A stretch of DNA of 49,555 nucleotides from Lysobacterales bacterium (GTDB lineage: Bacteria > Pseudomonadota > Gammaproteobacteria > Xanthomonadales > Rhodanobacteraceae). The notes under the pieces are model-generated. The model had not been told where the DNA came from and searched no databases. It saw only the letters and a program-made list of their open reading frames with translations. This document shows positions 16,048-24,216 of the stretch, piece after piece. How positions within the stretch are numbered: position 1 is the first letter of the stretch; each line of letters begins with the position of its first letter. Where the stretch lies: assembly GCA_002632325.1 (NCBI GenBank), contig NSJK01000024.1, forward strand, positions 1 through 49,555, in the 5' to 3' direction. The position numbers and the translations under genes were made by a program.

Positions 16048-16306
16048 TGTGCGGGCAGGAAGCCCGCGCTTGTGCTTTTCAGCCCCTTTCGGCCGCGGCA
16101 GGCGCGCGAAGAAGAGGCCCGCAGGGGCGGCGCGATGGATCGCGCCGAGTTTGCCGTCAGACCAGGGATGGTCTGTCGGCAAACCCCGCAGCGCGTCTGC
16201 GCAGTCCCGCGCGCACGATGCGCGCGGGACCAAGGCCGTGAGGGTGCCCTTCTCTTTGGTGACTTTCTCTTGGGCAAGCAAGAGAAAGCCACCGGCCCGC
16301 AGGGAT
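16048..16306 (+). repeat. Structured repeat module, large type (copy B)
   Basis: A near-identical direct repeat of copy A about 420 bp downstream, with the long hairpin at 16149-16184 and the CGA-loop hairpin at 16204-16230. Differences include one base in the first hairpin, where GCAGGATGC becomes GCAGGAAGC. The similarity indicates recent duplication or gene conversion. Confidence 0.8.
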
Positions 16307-16513
16307 GCGGGACGAACCCATACGGACGTGAGTCGGCTGTCGCGCAAACGCACAAGCCCAAATGACCCAGCGGCTACGGCGCCAGCCGAAATCCCCAGTG
16401 GCGCGGATGCGGGACAAACGCGCACGGACGCCAGTCGGTTGTCGCGAAGCCGAATACGACGAGGACAGCGCAATCTTTCGGCGCAAGCCGAAACTCCGAG
16501 CGACACCGACGCG

Positions 16514-17476
16514 CTACCGCGCGTCGGGCAAGGCCGCAGCGACCAGCGCCTCATCGGCGCCGCGGCTGCGCTGCACGATACGCACGCGACCACCCTGCAC
16601 AAGCACGACGCGAAACACCGTGAATGGCAGGCCGTCCAAGACGATATCGCCGCGCAGCAGGAAGGCGACGCTGTTCACGCCGACGAGCGCGGCCAGATCC
16701 GCAGGCACCCTGCCCAGCGGCGTCGCCTGCCAGAATGCATCCGTCTGCGCCCATTGGGCGCGACCGTTCTGCCACAGTCGCTGCGCAAGCGCGACCGTCG
16801 CGGGCACTTCGCCGGTGCCGGCCAGCGCCTGCAGCAAGGGCACGCCCGCCGTGTTGACGTTGATCTTCGTGCCCGGCGGCAACGCGCAGACCTGAGGCGC
16901 AAGGCGCGCATAGGCGGCGGTGTCGATTCCGCGCACGAGGCGCAGCTCGGAGACATGCGAGAACAAGCCGCCGTGCGGCCGGTAGGGCACACGCGCACCC
17001 AGATAGGCGCTCGCATCGGCGCCACTCGCACGCTCGGGATCGAGCCAGGCCTGAACTGCATCGGCCACAGCCGGCGCGATCGATTGTGCCTTGAGCAGGC
17101 GCACGAACAGCGCCTTCCATTGGGGTGATTGACCTGGCGCGAGGTTGTTGAGATTGAAGCAGCCATTGAGATCGCGCATCGAGGCCGAGATCATGCCGCC
17201 GGGAACTTGTTGTGGCGGCAACGGCTGTGCCCATGGACTGTTCGCAGTGTCGGGCCCATCGCGTGGCAGCAGCAGCGCTTGGCTTGCGTATGCTTCAAGT
17301 CCTTGCGCATAGGCTTCGACCTGCTGCGCGCGCAGCCCGTTGCGGGTGCGCGCGAGCGCGAGTTCGCCACGATCGAGCAGGGCGGCGACGAGAAGCGTCG
17401 CCAGCGCCACCACCAAGAGGGCGACGATCAGGGCGACTCCTCGATTGCGTTGCGCAGGCGTGCGTGCCGTGCGCAT
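16514..17476 (-). CDS. gspK: Type II secretion minor pseudopilin GspK
   Basis: A 320-residue protein with a prepilin-type N-terminus (QRNRG-VALIVALLVVALATLL; cleavage after G13 by the GspO peptidase) and the large GspK alpha domain (FNLNNLAPG, WLDPERASG, SELRLVRGID, INVNTAGVPLLQAL, a helix-hairpin-helix-like segment). It caps the pseudopilus tip with GspI and GspJ. I chose the ATG at 17476, which gives a short leader; one at 17524 would overlap gspJ and give a 29-residue leader. Neither has a clear Shine-Dalgarno. The gene ends just before the repeat block. Confidence 0.9.
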   Translation of the reverse strand: MRTARTPAQRNRGVALIVALLVVALATLLVAALLDRGELALARTRNGLRAQQVEAYAQGLEAYASQALLLPRDGPDTANSPWAQPLPPQQVPGGMISASMRDLNGCFNLNNLAPGQSPQWKALFVRLLKAQSIAPAVADAVQAWLDPERASGADASAYLGARVPYRPHGGLFSHVSELRLVRGIDTAAYARLAPQVCALPPGTKINVNTAGVPLLQALAGTGEVPATVALAQRLWQNGRAQWAQTDAFWQATPLGRVPADLAALVGVNSVAFLLRGDIVLDGLPFTVFRVVLVQGGRVRIVQRSRGADEALVAAALPDAR

Positions 17477-17505
17477 CGCGGTGCGCGCGCGTGCAGGCAG
17501 GCGAC

Positions 17506-18183
17506 TCACGGCGAGCCTGCGCATTGGCGTGGCCCGCCCGTCATCTGGCACGGCGCCGGCTCGGTCAATTCGATCACGCGCCGGATCTCGCCCAGTTCGG
17601 GCGGTGCGATACGCACTTCGACCGCGCGCGGCAATTGCGCGACAGCGGCAACATCGATCTGGCAAGGCAAACCTTCGCTCGGCGGCCAGCTCTCGCGCCA
17701 GACGCGATCGCAGCCCAGATAGCGCAGGCGCAGACTGCCTGCATTGGGCAAGAGCTCGCGCCAGTCCGGCTGCGAGCCGGGCGCGCGGTCGAGCACAGGA
17801 TAACGACCTTCGCGCAAGCTGCCGCCAGCGAGCGAAAACATCACGCGCTGCAGATTGCTGCGCGCCTCGGCCAGGGGATTGGCAAAGCCCACGCGCGTGA
17901 ATTCGATCGCGTCGGCGCGACCCTGCAGCGCGGGCAGTTCGGCGCCGCTGTCGCCACGCACGCTGCGCGAGACGGCTTGGGCGAGATCACCCGCGAGGAC
18001 CGCGAGCGTGCGCTGCACCTGGGCGAAGCGCGTCTGCTCGGCAGCCAGCGCCGCACGCGTGCGTGCGATCGTCGACAGGCCGCCGTAGGCCGCGGCCGCG
18101 ATCACCGCGAAGATCGCCACCGCGATCACCAGTTCCAGCAGGCTGAAACCCTGCACGATCCGGCGCGCACGCGTTGCGTTCAT
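17506..18183 (-). CDS. gspJ: Type II secretion minor pseudopilin GspJ
   Basis: A 225-residue minor pseudopilin: leader RRIVQG, cleavage before FSLLELVIAVAIFAV with the conserved E5, then a periplasmic beta domain with the GspJ pattern (FTRVGFANPLAEARSNLQRV, LRLRYLG). It forms the tip complex with GspI and GspK. The ATG overlaps the gspI stop (18180-18183). Cysteines in CDRVW, LPCQ, APCQM and PRQCAG could form disulfides. Confidence 0.92.
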   Translation of the reverse strand: MNATRARRIVQGFSLLELVIAVAIFAVIAAAAYGGLSTIARTRAALAAEQTRFAQVQRTLAVLAGDLAQAVSRSVRGDSGAELPALQGRADAIEFTRVGFANPLAEARSNLQRVMFSLAGGSLREGRYPVLDRAPGSQPDWRELLPNAGSLRLRYLGCDRVWRESWPPSEGLPCQIDVAAVAQLPRAVEVRIAPPELGEIRRVIELTEPAPCQMTGGPRQCAGSP

Positions 18184-18563
18184 GGCTCGAACCCGCGAAA
18201 GCCGTTCAGACTCGCCGAAGGATCCTTGTCATCACCGTGAAACACGCGCACCTCGATGCGCAGGATCTCGCTTTGCGGAATGGCGCTCACCTCGCGCTGC
18301 CAGCGCCATGCGCGCCCGGCCAGTTCGACGCGACCATCACTGCGCCCCGGCGTCGGTCGCTCGGGTGCAATGCGTGCATCGGCAAGCACGTTGGCGGCGA
18401 CCCAGCCGGCGAGCGTGCGCTCGCGCAGGGCATCGAAATTGCTGATCTGCACACTCGCCGCACGCGAGAGCGCGAGCAGCGCGACCGCGACCACGACCAA
18501 GGCGATCAACACTTCGATCAAGGTGAAGCCCGCATCGCGACGCTGGCGAATGCCGGCGCTCAT
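18180..18563 (-). CDS. gspI: Type II secretion minor pseudopilin GspI
   Basis: A 127-residue minor pseudopilin with leader MSAGIRQRRDAG, mature start FTLIEVLIALVVVAVALLAL, and the GspI body (ASVQISNFDALRERTLAGWV, then WRWQREVSAIPQSEILRIEV). I set the start at the ATG 18563, which overlaps the gspH stop by four bases, rather than further upstream inside gspH. It nucleates the pseudopilus tip. Confidence 0.93.
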   Translation of the reverse strand: MSAGIRQRRDAGFTLIEVLIALVVVAVALLALSRAASVQISNFDALRERTLAGWVAANVLADARIAPERPTPGRSDGRVELAGRAWRWQREVSAIPQSEILRIEVRVFHGDDKDPSASLNGFRGFEP

Positions 18564-19102
18564 CGGTTCTCGCTCCGCAGGCTGCCATCGGCGCTGCCGA
18601 TCAGGCGCCGCTGCAAAGGCGGATCGCCGAGCGCGAAATCGAGCACGAAGGGCGTGAGCTCGCCCGAGGAAAAGCACACCAGATGCGGCGCATCGGCGAC
18701 CTTGTCCTGCAGGTCGAGCGTGTTGCCCTCACGCCTGAGCACCACGCGCAGCGAGGGCGGCCAGCGCCGCGCACGCAGTTCGTCATTGCCGCCGAGCACG
18801 CGCCACGTGCTGCCATCAAGCCGTGCGAAGGAATAACCGTCGGCAGCGAGCCTGACGCCGAATTCGCGTCCGCCGAGCTGAGCCTGATCGCAGGCGTGCG
18901 CGAGTCGTGCCTGGAAGCGTTCGACTGCGCCGTCGAGTTGACGCGCGGTATTGCCGCTGACGGCGATCACCAGCACGTAGGCCAGCACCGCAGCGATCGC
19001 CACCACGACGAGAATCTCGATCAGGGAAAAGCCGCGCACGCGAGTCACGCGGCGGCGCCGGGCAATGCAGCATGGGGCGATCTGGCGATTCAGTGCGCCC
19101 AT
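18560..19102 (-). CDS. gspH: Type II secretion minor pseudopilin GspH
   Basis: A 180-residue protein with a 23-residue basic leader, cleavage site [21 protein letters not shown] and a GspH/FimT domain (ERFQARLAHACDQAQLGGRE, then FGVRLAADGYSFARLDGSTW). GspH joins the major pilin to the tip complex. It starts 30 bp after gspG and is coupled to gspI. Confidence 0.92.
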   Translation of the reverse strand: MGALNRQIAPCCIARRRRVTRVRGFSLIEILVVVAIAAVLAYVLVIAVSGNTARQLDGAVERFQARLAHACDQAQLGGREFGVRLAADGYSFARLDGSTWRVLGGNDELRARRWPPSLRVVLRREGNTLDLQDKVADAPHLVCFSSGELTPFVLDFALGDPPLQRRLIGSADGSLRSENR

Positions 19103-19132
19103 CGGCGGTGATGGTTCGCCGTGTCCATCGCG

Positions 19133-19585
19133 TCAATTGCGGTTGTCGACGTCGGCTGCCTCGCCCTCGCCACCGGGCTTGCCATCGGCGCCGAAGCTGG
19201 AAATGTCGAAGTCGCCATGCTGTCCCGGCGATGCGTACTGGTAGGGTCGACCCCAAGGATCCTTGGGCACGCTGCGCGCCTGCAGGTAGGGGCCCTTCCA
19301 GTTTGCCGCTTCGGGCTGGCCGGTCGGTTTGGCGATCAGCGCTTCGAGACCTTGCTCGGTTGACGGGTAGGCGTAGTTGTCGAGCTTGTAGAGGTTGAGC
19401 GCGCTGCCGATGCTGGAGATGTCCTGATGCGCCTTGACGATGCGCGCTTCGCCGGGGCGATCCATGACCTTGGGCACGACGATCGCGGCGAGGATGCCGA
19501 GGATCACGACGACGACGAGGATTTCGATCAGGGTGAAACCCCGGTTGTCGGCGGCGTGGGCTTTGCAGTGACGATTGCGGCGCAT
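19133..19585 (-). CDS. gspG: Type II secretion major pseudopilin GspG
   Basis: A 150-residue major subunit of the pseudopilus that pushes folded substrates through the secretin. Leader [16 protein letters not shown], mature [20 protein letters not shown] with E5, then the GspG signatures [37 protein letters not shown] and [15 protein letters not shown] (calcium site). ATG 19585 is preferred to a TTG at 19603. It is the first gsp gene here and is divergent from bioA with only 46 bp between starts; a TATGAT at 19617-19622 on the minus strand may be its -10. Confidence 0.95.
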   Translation of the reverse strand: MRRNRHCKAHAADNRGFTLIEILVVVVILGILAAIVVPKVMDRPGEARIVKAHQDISSIGSALNLYKLDNYAYPSTEQGLEALIAKPTGQPEAANWKGPYLQARSVPKDPWGRPYQYASPGQHGDFDISSFGADGKPGGEGEAADVDNRN

Positions 19586-19631
19586 GGCGAGCTTGTGTGG
19601 CAATGGGGCTGCCGCCGATCATAGCAGCGCC

Positions 19632-21002
19632 ATGCCCTCCCCCACTGCCGAACTGGTCGCGCGCGACCTTGCCGTCGTCTGGCATCCGTGCACGCAGATG
19701 CACGACCACCAGACCCTGCCGATGCTGCCGATCGCCAGCGCGCAAGGCGTCTGGCTGCACGGCCACGACGGCAAGGCGTATCTCGATGCGGTGAGCTCGT
19801 GGTGGACCTGCCTGCTCGGCCACCGCGATCCGCGCATCGTCGCCGCGCTCAAGGACCAGCTCGACACGCTCGATCACGTGATGCTGGCCGGTTTCACCCA
19901 TGAGCCGGCGATCGATCTGGCCGAGGAACTCGTGCGCATCGCGCCGCGCGCAGTGGGCGATGCGCGCGAACTGCGGCGTGTGTTCTATGCCGACAACGGC
20001 TCGTCTGCGGTCGAAGTCGCACTCAAGCTGTCCTTCCACTACTGGCGCAATATCGGTCGCGGCGAGCGCACGCGCTTCATCGCACTCACCGGCGGCTATC
20101 ACGGCGAGACGCTCGGTGCGTTGTCGGTCACCGACGTACCGCTGTATCGCCAGACCTATGCGCCACTGCTGCTCGAACCGATCTTCGCGCCCTCACCCGA
20201 CGCCTACGCGTGCGCGCCCGGCGAAACCGCGATCGACTGCGCGCAGCGTGCGCTCGCGGCGATGCGCGGCCTGCTCGAACGCCATGCCCACGAAGTCTGC
20301 GCGGTGATCGTCGAGCCGCTGGTGCAATGCGCGGGCGGCATGCGCATGCATCATCCGAGTTACCTCAGCGGCCTGCGCGCGCTATGCGATGACTTCGACG
20401 TACACCTGATCGCCGACGAGATCGCGGTCGGCTTCGGTCGCACCGGCAGCCTGTTCGCCTGCGAGCAGGGCGCCATCGTTCCCGACTTTCTGTGCCTTTC
20501 GAAAGGTTTGACCGGCGGCACCTTGCCGCTGTCTGCCGTGCTCACCCACGAGCAGGTCTATGCCGCGTTCTACGCCGAATATTCGGCCGGCAAGGCCTTC
20601 CTGCATTCGCACAGCTACACCGGCAATCCGCTGGCCTGCCGCGCTGCGCTGGCCACGCTCACGGTGCTGCGCGAAGAGCCGATCCTCGAACGCAATCGCG
20701 CCTTGGCTGCACATCTTGCCAAACGCATCGCGCCGCTGGCCGCTCATCCGCACATCGGCGACGTGCGCCAGACCGGCATGATCGCCGCGCTCGAACTGGT
20801 CGCCAACAAGAGCACACGTGCACCGTTTCCCGGCAGCGAGCGACGCGGCCTGCGCGTGTATCGCCATGGCCTCGAACGCGGCGTGGTGCTGCGCCCGCTC
20901 GGCAATGTCATCTACTTCATGCCGCCCTACTGCATCACGCCAGAGGAAATCGATCTCATGGTCGAGGTCGCCGTCGAGGGCATCGAGCTCGCACTGCGCT
21001 GA
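19632..21002 (+). CDS. bioA: Adenosylmethionine-8-amino-7-oxononanoate aminotransferase
   Basis: A 456-residue PLP enzyme that makes 7,8-diaminopelargonate in biotin synthesis. It opens like BioA (WHPCTQMHDHQTLPMLPI), then SSWWTCLLGHRDPRI, DNGSSAVEVALKLSFHYW, GGYHGETLGALSVTD, IADEIAVGFGRTGSLFACE with D262, and LCLSKGLTGGTLPLSAVLT with the PLP lysine K291. MPPYCITPEEI near the end is also typical. No other bio gene and no BirA-type operator was noticed. rsmE follows after 65 bp. Confidence 0.96.
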   Translation: MPSPTAELVARDLAVVWHPCTQMHDHQTLPMLPIASAQGVWLHGHDGKAYLDAVSSWWTCLLGHRDPRIVAALKDQLDTLDHVMLAGFTHEPAIDLAEELVRIAPRAVGDARELRRVFYADNGSSAVEVALKLSFHYWRNIGRGERTRFIALTGGYHGETLGALSVTDVPLYRQTYAPLLLEPIFAPSPDAYACAPGETAIDCAQRALAAMRGLLERHAHEVCAVIVEPLVQCAGGMRMHHPSYLSGLRALCDDFDVHLIADEIAVGFGRTGSLFACEQGAIVPDFLCLSKGLTGGTLPLSAVLTHEQVYAAFYAEYSAGKAFLHSHSYTGNPLACRAALATLTVLREEPILERNRALAAHLAKRIAPLAAHPHIGDVRQTGMIAALELVANKSTRAPFPGSERRGLRVYRHGLERGVVLRPLGNVIYFMPPYCITPEEIDLMVEVAVEGIELALR

Positions 21003-21067
21003 GCCCGGCTGGCGCAAGTGCGCGCGCTTGCGCACAATCGCGGATCGATCGTGACAGCAGGATCGCC

Positions 21068-21826
21068 ATGCGCATTCCCCGAGTCTTTGTCCCGCATCCC
21101 TTGCGCGCCGGCCACGAAGTCGAGCTGCCGGTGCAGGCTGGCGAGCATCTCGTGCGCGTGCTGCGTCTGGAGCGCGGCCATCCCCTGCGGCTGTTCAACG
21201 GCGATGGCGATGAGTATTCGGGCGAGATCGCCTCGCTGGCCAAGCGCGGCGTCACCGCACACGTGCTCGCACGCGAAACGGTGGCGAGCATGGAAAGTCC
21301 CCTGCGCATCACGCTCGCCCAGGGCATCGCCCGCGGCGAGAAGATGGACTGGATCCTGCAGAAGGCGACCGAACTCGGCGTGGCCCGCATCGTGCCGCTG
21401 GTCACCGACCGCACCGAGGTCAAGCTCGATGCCGAACGCGCGCCGCGACGCATGGCGCACTGGCAGGCCGTGCTCGCTTCGGCCTGCGAACAATGCGGGC
21501 GCAATCAACTTCCACAGCTCGATGAGCCGCTGCGCCTGGCCGACTTTGCCGCCACGCCCGGCGTGGAAGGCGAACTGCGCCTCGCGCTCGATCCACTGGG
21601 AGCGCTTGGCGTGCGCAGCCTGCCGCAGTCGATGCGGATGACTCTGGTCGTCGGCCCCGAGGGCGGCTTGTCGGAACATGATCTCGCCACCCTCGCCCAA
21701 GGTGGCTTCGGCGGCCTGCGCCTGGGCCCGCGCATCCTGCGCACCGAAACCGCGGGTCTGGCCGCGCTCGCCGTGCTGCAGGCCCTGCAGGGCGACCTCG
21801 ATCAGGGTTCGATTCGCAGTGCCTGA
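21068..21826 (+). CDS. rsmE: 16S rRNA m3U1498 methyltransferase
   Basis: A 252-residue SPOUT methyltransferase that methylates N3 of U1498 in 16S rRNA. It has an N-terminal PUA-like domain (HLVRVLRLERGHPLRLFNGD) and a knotted SAM domain with GEKMDWILQKATELGVARIV, SACEQCGRNQLP, LVVGPEGGLSEHDL and LGPRILRTETAGLAAL. The start at 21068 is preceded by CAGGA. The full family length is present. Confidence 0.96.
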   Translation: MRIPRVFVPHPLRAGHEVELPVQAGEHLVRVLRLERGHPLRLFNGDGDEYSGEIASLAKRGVTAHVLARETVASMESPLRITLAQGIARGEKMDWILQKATELGVARIVPLVTDRTEVKLDAERAPRRMAHWQAVLASACEQCGRNQLPQLDEPLRLADFAATPGVEGELRLALDPLGALGVRSLPQSMRMTLVVGPEGGLSEHDLATLAQGGFGGLRLGPRILRTETAGLAALAVLQALQGDLDQGSIRSA

Positions 21827-21938
21827 GCCACAGCCGGCAAAGGCTTATGAGCTTTTGCCGCGTTGTGACGGAGCCCGCAAAAGCGGCGATCGGCGGCGAC
21901 TAGCTTCGCGTGGACTGGTCAACGCAGAAGGACAGCGC

Positions 21939-23123
21939 ATGAATGCCCGTCACCTCAGTCTGCTCGCCGCCGCAACTGCGCTTCTGGGCGCCGCCCCAGC
22001 CGATCAGGCAAGCGCAGCCTGCAGCTTCACCCAGACCGAACTCCCCATCGGGGCCTCGGGCACGCCGATCGCCCATGTACGCATTGCCGAACGCGCCGAT
22101 GGTCGCCCGGTGCTGATGGTCAGCGACGACGTACAGAACCAGGAAACACTGTGGGTCTATTCCTGCGCCAATCGCCTGTGCACGAGCGGCCAGGCGAGTC
22201 AGGTGGTCACCTCGACCAACTTCTTCGAGCGCTCGGGCATCGTGGTGCGCAACGATGGCCGACCGGCCCTGGTCGGCAGCTACCGTGGCGGCCTGCGCTA
22301 CTTCGACTGCGTCGATGCCGATTGCACCAGCGTGAACTGGGTCGAGATCTGGCCCAATGCCACGGGCATCTTCAGTGCCAATCCGATGGTCCTGCAGGCC
22401 AATGGCGCACCCGCGTTCCTCTACATCGACAGCACGCTGGGCGCGCGCCCTGGTCACTTGATCTATCACGCCTGCGACGACGACAGTTGCGAGAGCGGCA
22501 GCGAGAAGACACTGGCGGTGCCGCCCGACAGCACTTCGCAGATCTTCGCGCCGTCCCTGGCGATCGACGCCAACGGCCATCCGGCGGCAAGCTACCTGGT
22601 CACCCATGGCGCCTCGACCTCTGCCGACTATCTCATCGCGCGCTGCACTGACAGCGCTTGCGACGCGATCACGCACACCACCCTGGCGGTTCCCTCATCG
22701 ATCTCCAATCCGACGCGCACCGACCTCGTCATCCGCGGCGATGGGCGGCCATTGGCGCTGGACAGCCAGGGCGGGCACCGCGCCCTGCTCGATTGCAACG
22801 ACGTTCCCTGCAGCAGCGCCACCGATCGCATGCTGCCCCCCGAAGCGCCAGGCGACCTGCTGTTCGGCCTGGACCTGACCAGCGACGGACGCGCGGCCTT
22901 CGGCAGCTTCTTCCCGAACTGGATGAACGCCTGGACCTGCGCCGACGCGAATTGCGCCAGCGGCACGCTCGATCAGGTGAGCACCCCGGCCACCGTACTC
23001 GTCGAAGCCGACCATTTGCGCGCTGCCGATGGTTCGCAGTTCCTCGCCTGGATCCCGTGGGGCTCAACGCTCAACTTCGCCACTTGTCTGGCCGACCCGA
23101 TCTTTGCCGACGGCTTCGATTGA
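21939..23123 (+). CDS. Secreted C-x4-C repeat (propeller-like) protein, IFADGFD tail
   Basis: A 394-residue protein with a signal peptide (to about A27) and AAGGA-type ribosome site. It has six repeats of 48-57 residues, each with a strand like DGRPVLM or NGHPAAS and ending in a C-x4-C pair: C76/C81, C124/C129, C179/C184, C236/C241, C286/C291, C334/C339. A seventh strand (RAADGSQFLAWI) follows, so a six- or seven-bladed beta-propeller with one small disulfide loop per blade is my inference. It ends DPIFADGFD, the tail shared with three other secreted proteins here. Function unknown; no catalytic motif seen. Confidence 0.82.
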   Translation: MNARHLSLLAAATALLGAAPADQASAACSFTQTELPIGASGTPIAHVRIAERADGRPVLMVSDDVQNQETLWVYSCANRLCTSGQASQVVTSTNFFERSGIVVRNDGRPALVGSYRGGLRYFDCVDADCTSVNWVEIWPNATGIFSANPMVLQANGAPAFLYIDSTLGARPGHLIYHACDDDSCESGSEKTLAVPPDSTSQIFAPSLAIDANGHPAASYLVTHGASTSADYLIARCTDSACDAITHTTLAVPSSISNPTRTDLVIRGDGRPLALDSQGGHRALLDCNDVPCSSATDRMLPPEAPGDLLFGLDLTSDGRAAFGSFFPNWMNAWTCADANCASGTLDQVSTPATVLVEADHLRAADGSQFLAWIPWGSTLNFATCLADPIFADGFD

Positions 23124-23194
23124 ACCGGGCCGCCACCGGTGACCGCGCGCACGGTGTCACCTATGCTTGGCGTCCCCACAACGGAGATGCACAG

Positions 23195-23719
23195 ATGAAG
23201 GCAAGGTTTGCGGCCGTCATGGCGGCAGGAATGTTTATCGCAGGCATTGGCGTCGGCGTTGCCGCGTCGAAGAAGAACAATCCCTCGCTCTATCACGGCA
23301 AGTCCAACGCCGAAGCGGCACAGGCGCTGCTCGACGCTGCCCGCATACAGGCCGGAAAGGGCAGTTGGGAGCGCATTGCGATCGGCCGCATCCAGTACCT
23401 GGGTGGACAGAAGGCTCAGGGACAGGCCATATTCGACGAGATCCTCGGTGGCAAGCACGAAGCCAGCGACGAGATCCGCATCGCCCGCATCTACCGCGAA
23501 GCCGGCGAATGGGCACGGGCCAAGCCAATGTTTGATGCCTATGTCGCCAAGAATCCCAAAGACAAGACCGAAATCGCCGAAATCGGCGCCTGGTACCTGC
23601 TCGCCGGTGACCGCGACAGCGCCGAACGCCTGTTCGACAAGTCGTTTGCGATCGAGGACGAAATCTGGGCGACCGTGGCTGCGGCCGGCGCCTATCTCGG
23701 CGTCGCGCCCCAGCCTTGA
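23195..23719 (+). CDS. Exported small TPR-like protein
   Basis: A 174-residue protein with a signal peptide or N-terminal anchor (FAAVMAAGMFIAGIGVGVAA). The rest is helical with TPR-like pairs (AAQALLDAARIQAGKGSWER, EIRIARIYREAGEWARAKPM, EIGAWYLLAGDRDSAERLFD). ATG at 23195 after GGAG. I recognise no specific family. It is 71 bp after the propeller-like gene and could be co-transcribed with it. Confidence 0.75.
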   Translation: MKARFAAVMAAGMFIAGIGVGVAASKKNNPSLYHGKSNAEAAQALLDAARIQAGKGSWERIAIGRIQYLGGQKAQGQAIFDEILGGKHEASDEIRIARIYREAGEWARAKPMFDAYVAKNPKDKTEIAEIGAWYLLAGDRDSAERLFDKSFAIEDEIWATVAAAGAYLGVAPQP

Positions 23720-23737
23720 GCGGAAATCCGCAGGCTT

Positions 23738-23775
23738 GCCCGCGCTGCGATCCACGGCCCGATCGCAGCGCGGGC
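23738..23775. terminator. Perfect 15-bp hairpin between convergent genes
   Basis: GCCCGCGCTGCGATC at 23738-23752 and its exact complement at 23761-23775, with an eight-base loop, fills the gap between two convergent stop codons (23719 and 23777). There is no T run. It is probably a shared transcription end or RNA-stabilising stem. Confidence 0.65.
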
Positions 23776-23776
23776 T

Positions 23777-24064
23777 TCAAGCCGGAAGAATCCCGTCCGG
23801 CAAAGGGTCTTCGCGATCACCCGCGGCATCGGATGCAAGCGGCGCTGCCAGCGCCGTTTCGATCTCGCGCACGATGGGCAATGCGCGCTCGACATCGCTG
23901 TTGCTGACCATCACGTTGACGAGATTCCAGCGCGGCAGTTCGCCGATCGCGCCGACCAGATACTGACCCGCGACATAGGCGCCGATGCCTTCGGCCTCGA
24001 GCGCACCCTTGACGAGGTTGGCATCGATGATGGTGTCGGCGCGATAGACGATCTGCATGGTCAT
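23777..24064 (-). CDS. DUF2007 small protein
   Basis: A 95-residue protein with the pattern MQIVYRADTIIDANLVKGAL, EAEGIGAYVAGQYLVGAIGE and NLVNVMVSNSDVERAL. This is the DUF2007 'putative signal-transducing protein' family, a ferredoxin-like fold whose function is not established. The start may be 24064 (MTMQ) or 24058 (MQIV). It is alone on its strand between the TPR-like gene and glnS. Confidence 0.85.
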   Translation of the reverse strand: MTMQIVYRADTIIDANLVKGALEAEGIGAYVAGQYLVGAIGELPRWNLVNVMVSNSDVERALPIVREIETALAAPLASDAAGDREDPLPDGILPA

Positions 24065-24216
24065 GCCCCGCTGGCCGCAACCCGGCGGCACCGCTCAATG
24101 TCGGCCCCTGCGCAAGCCCCGTCAAGCCGGACGCGCCGGCGGTTCGCTTTCGGAGCTGCGCTCGCTAAACTCGCGGGCTTGCCAGTCCATGGACGCCGCC
24201 CCTGCGGCTGAATCGC

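Larger units (their letters stand above)
14687..16513. repeat. Structured repeat block between gspK and gspL
   Basis: No convincing gene lies in these 1.8 kb. Long frames are open on both strands because the units are a multiple of three and almost free of stops, so I do not call them. The block contains a 102-bp periodic array (from 14882), a short module (15289 to about 15555), two near-identical large modules (15628-15883 and 16048-16306) and single 102-bp units between and after them. The large modules are in the plus orientation; the short module is inverted. The same family recurs at 37702-39313. Confidence 0.85.

Noticed and set aside
15884..16500. Integron attC sites
   Set aside because: Unit length and hairpins are suggestive, but GACGAAC does not fit the RYYYAAC/GTTRRRY core pair, and there is no integrase or cassette gene.
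14713..16602. Long open frames of 250-550 residues on both strands
   Set aside because: They follow from stop-poor, GC-rich repeats with a unit length divisible by three. Frames are open on both strands at once, with no ribosome site and with arginine-rich translations.
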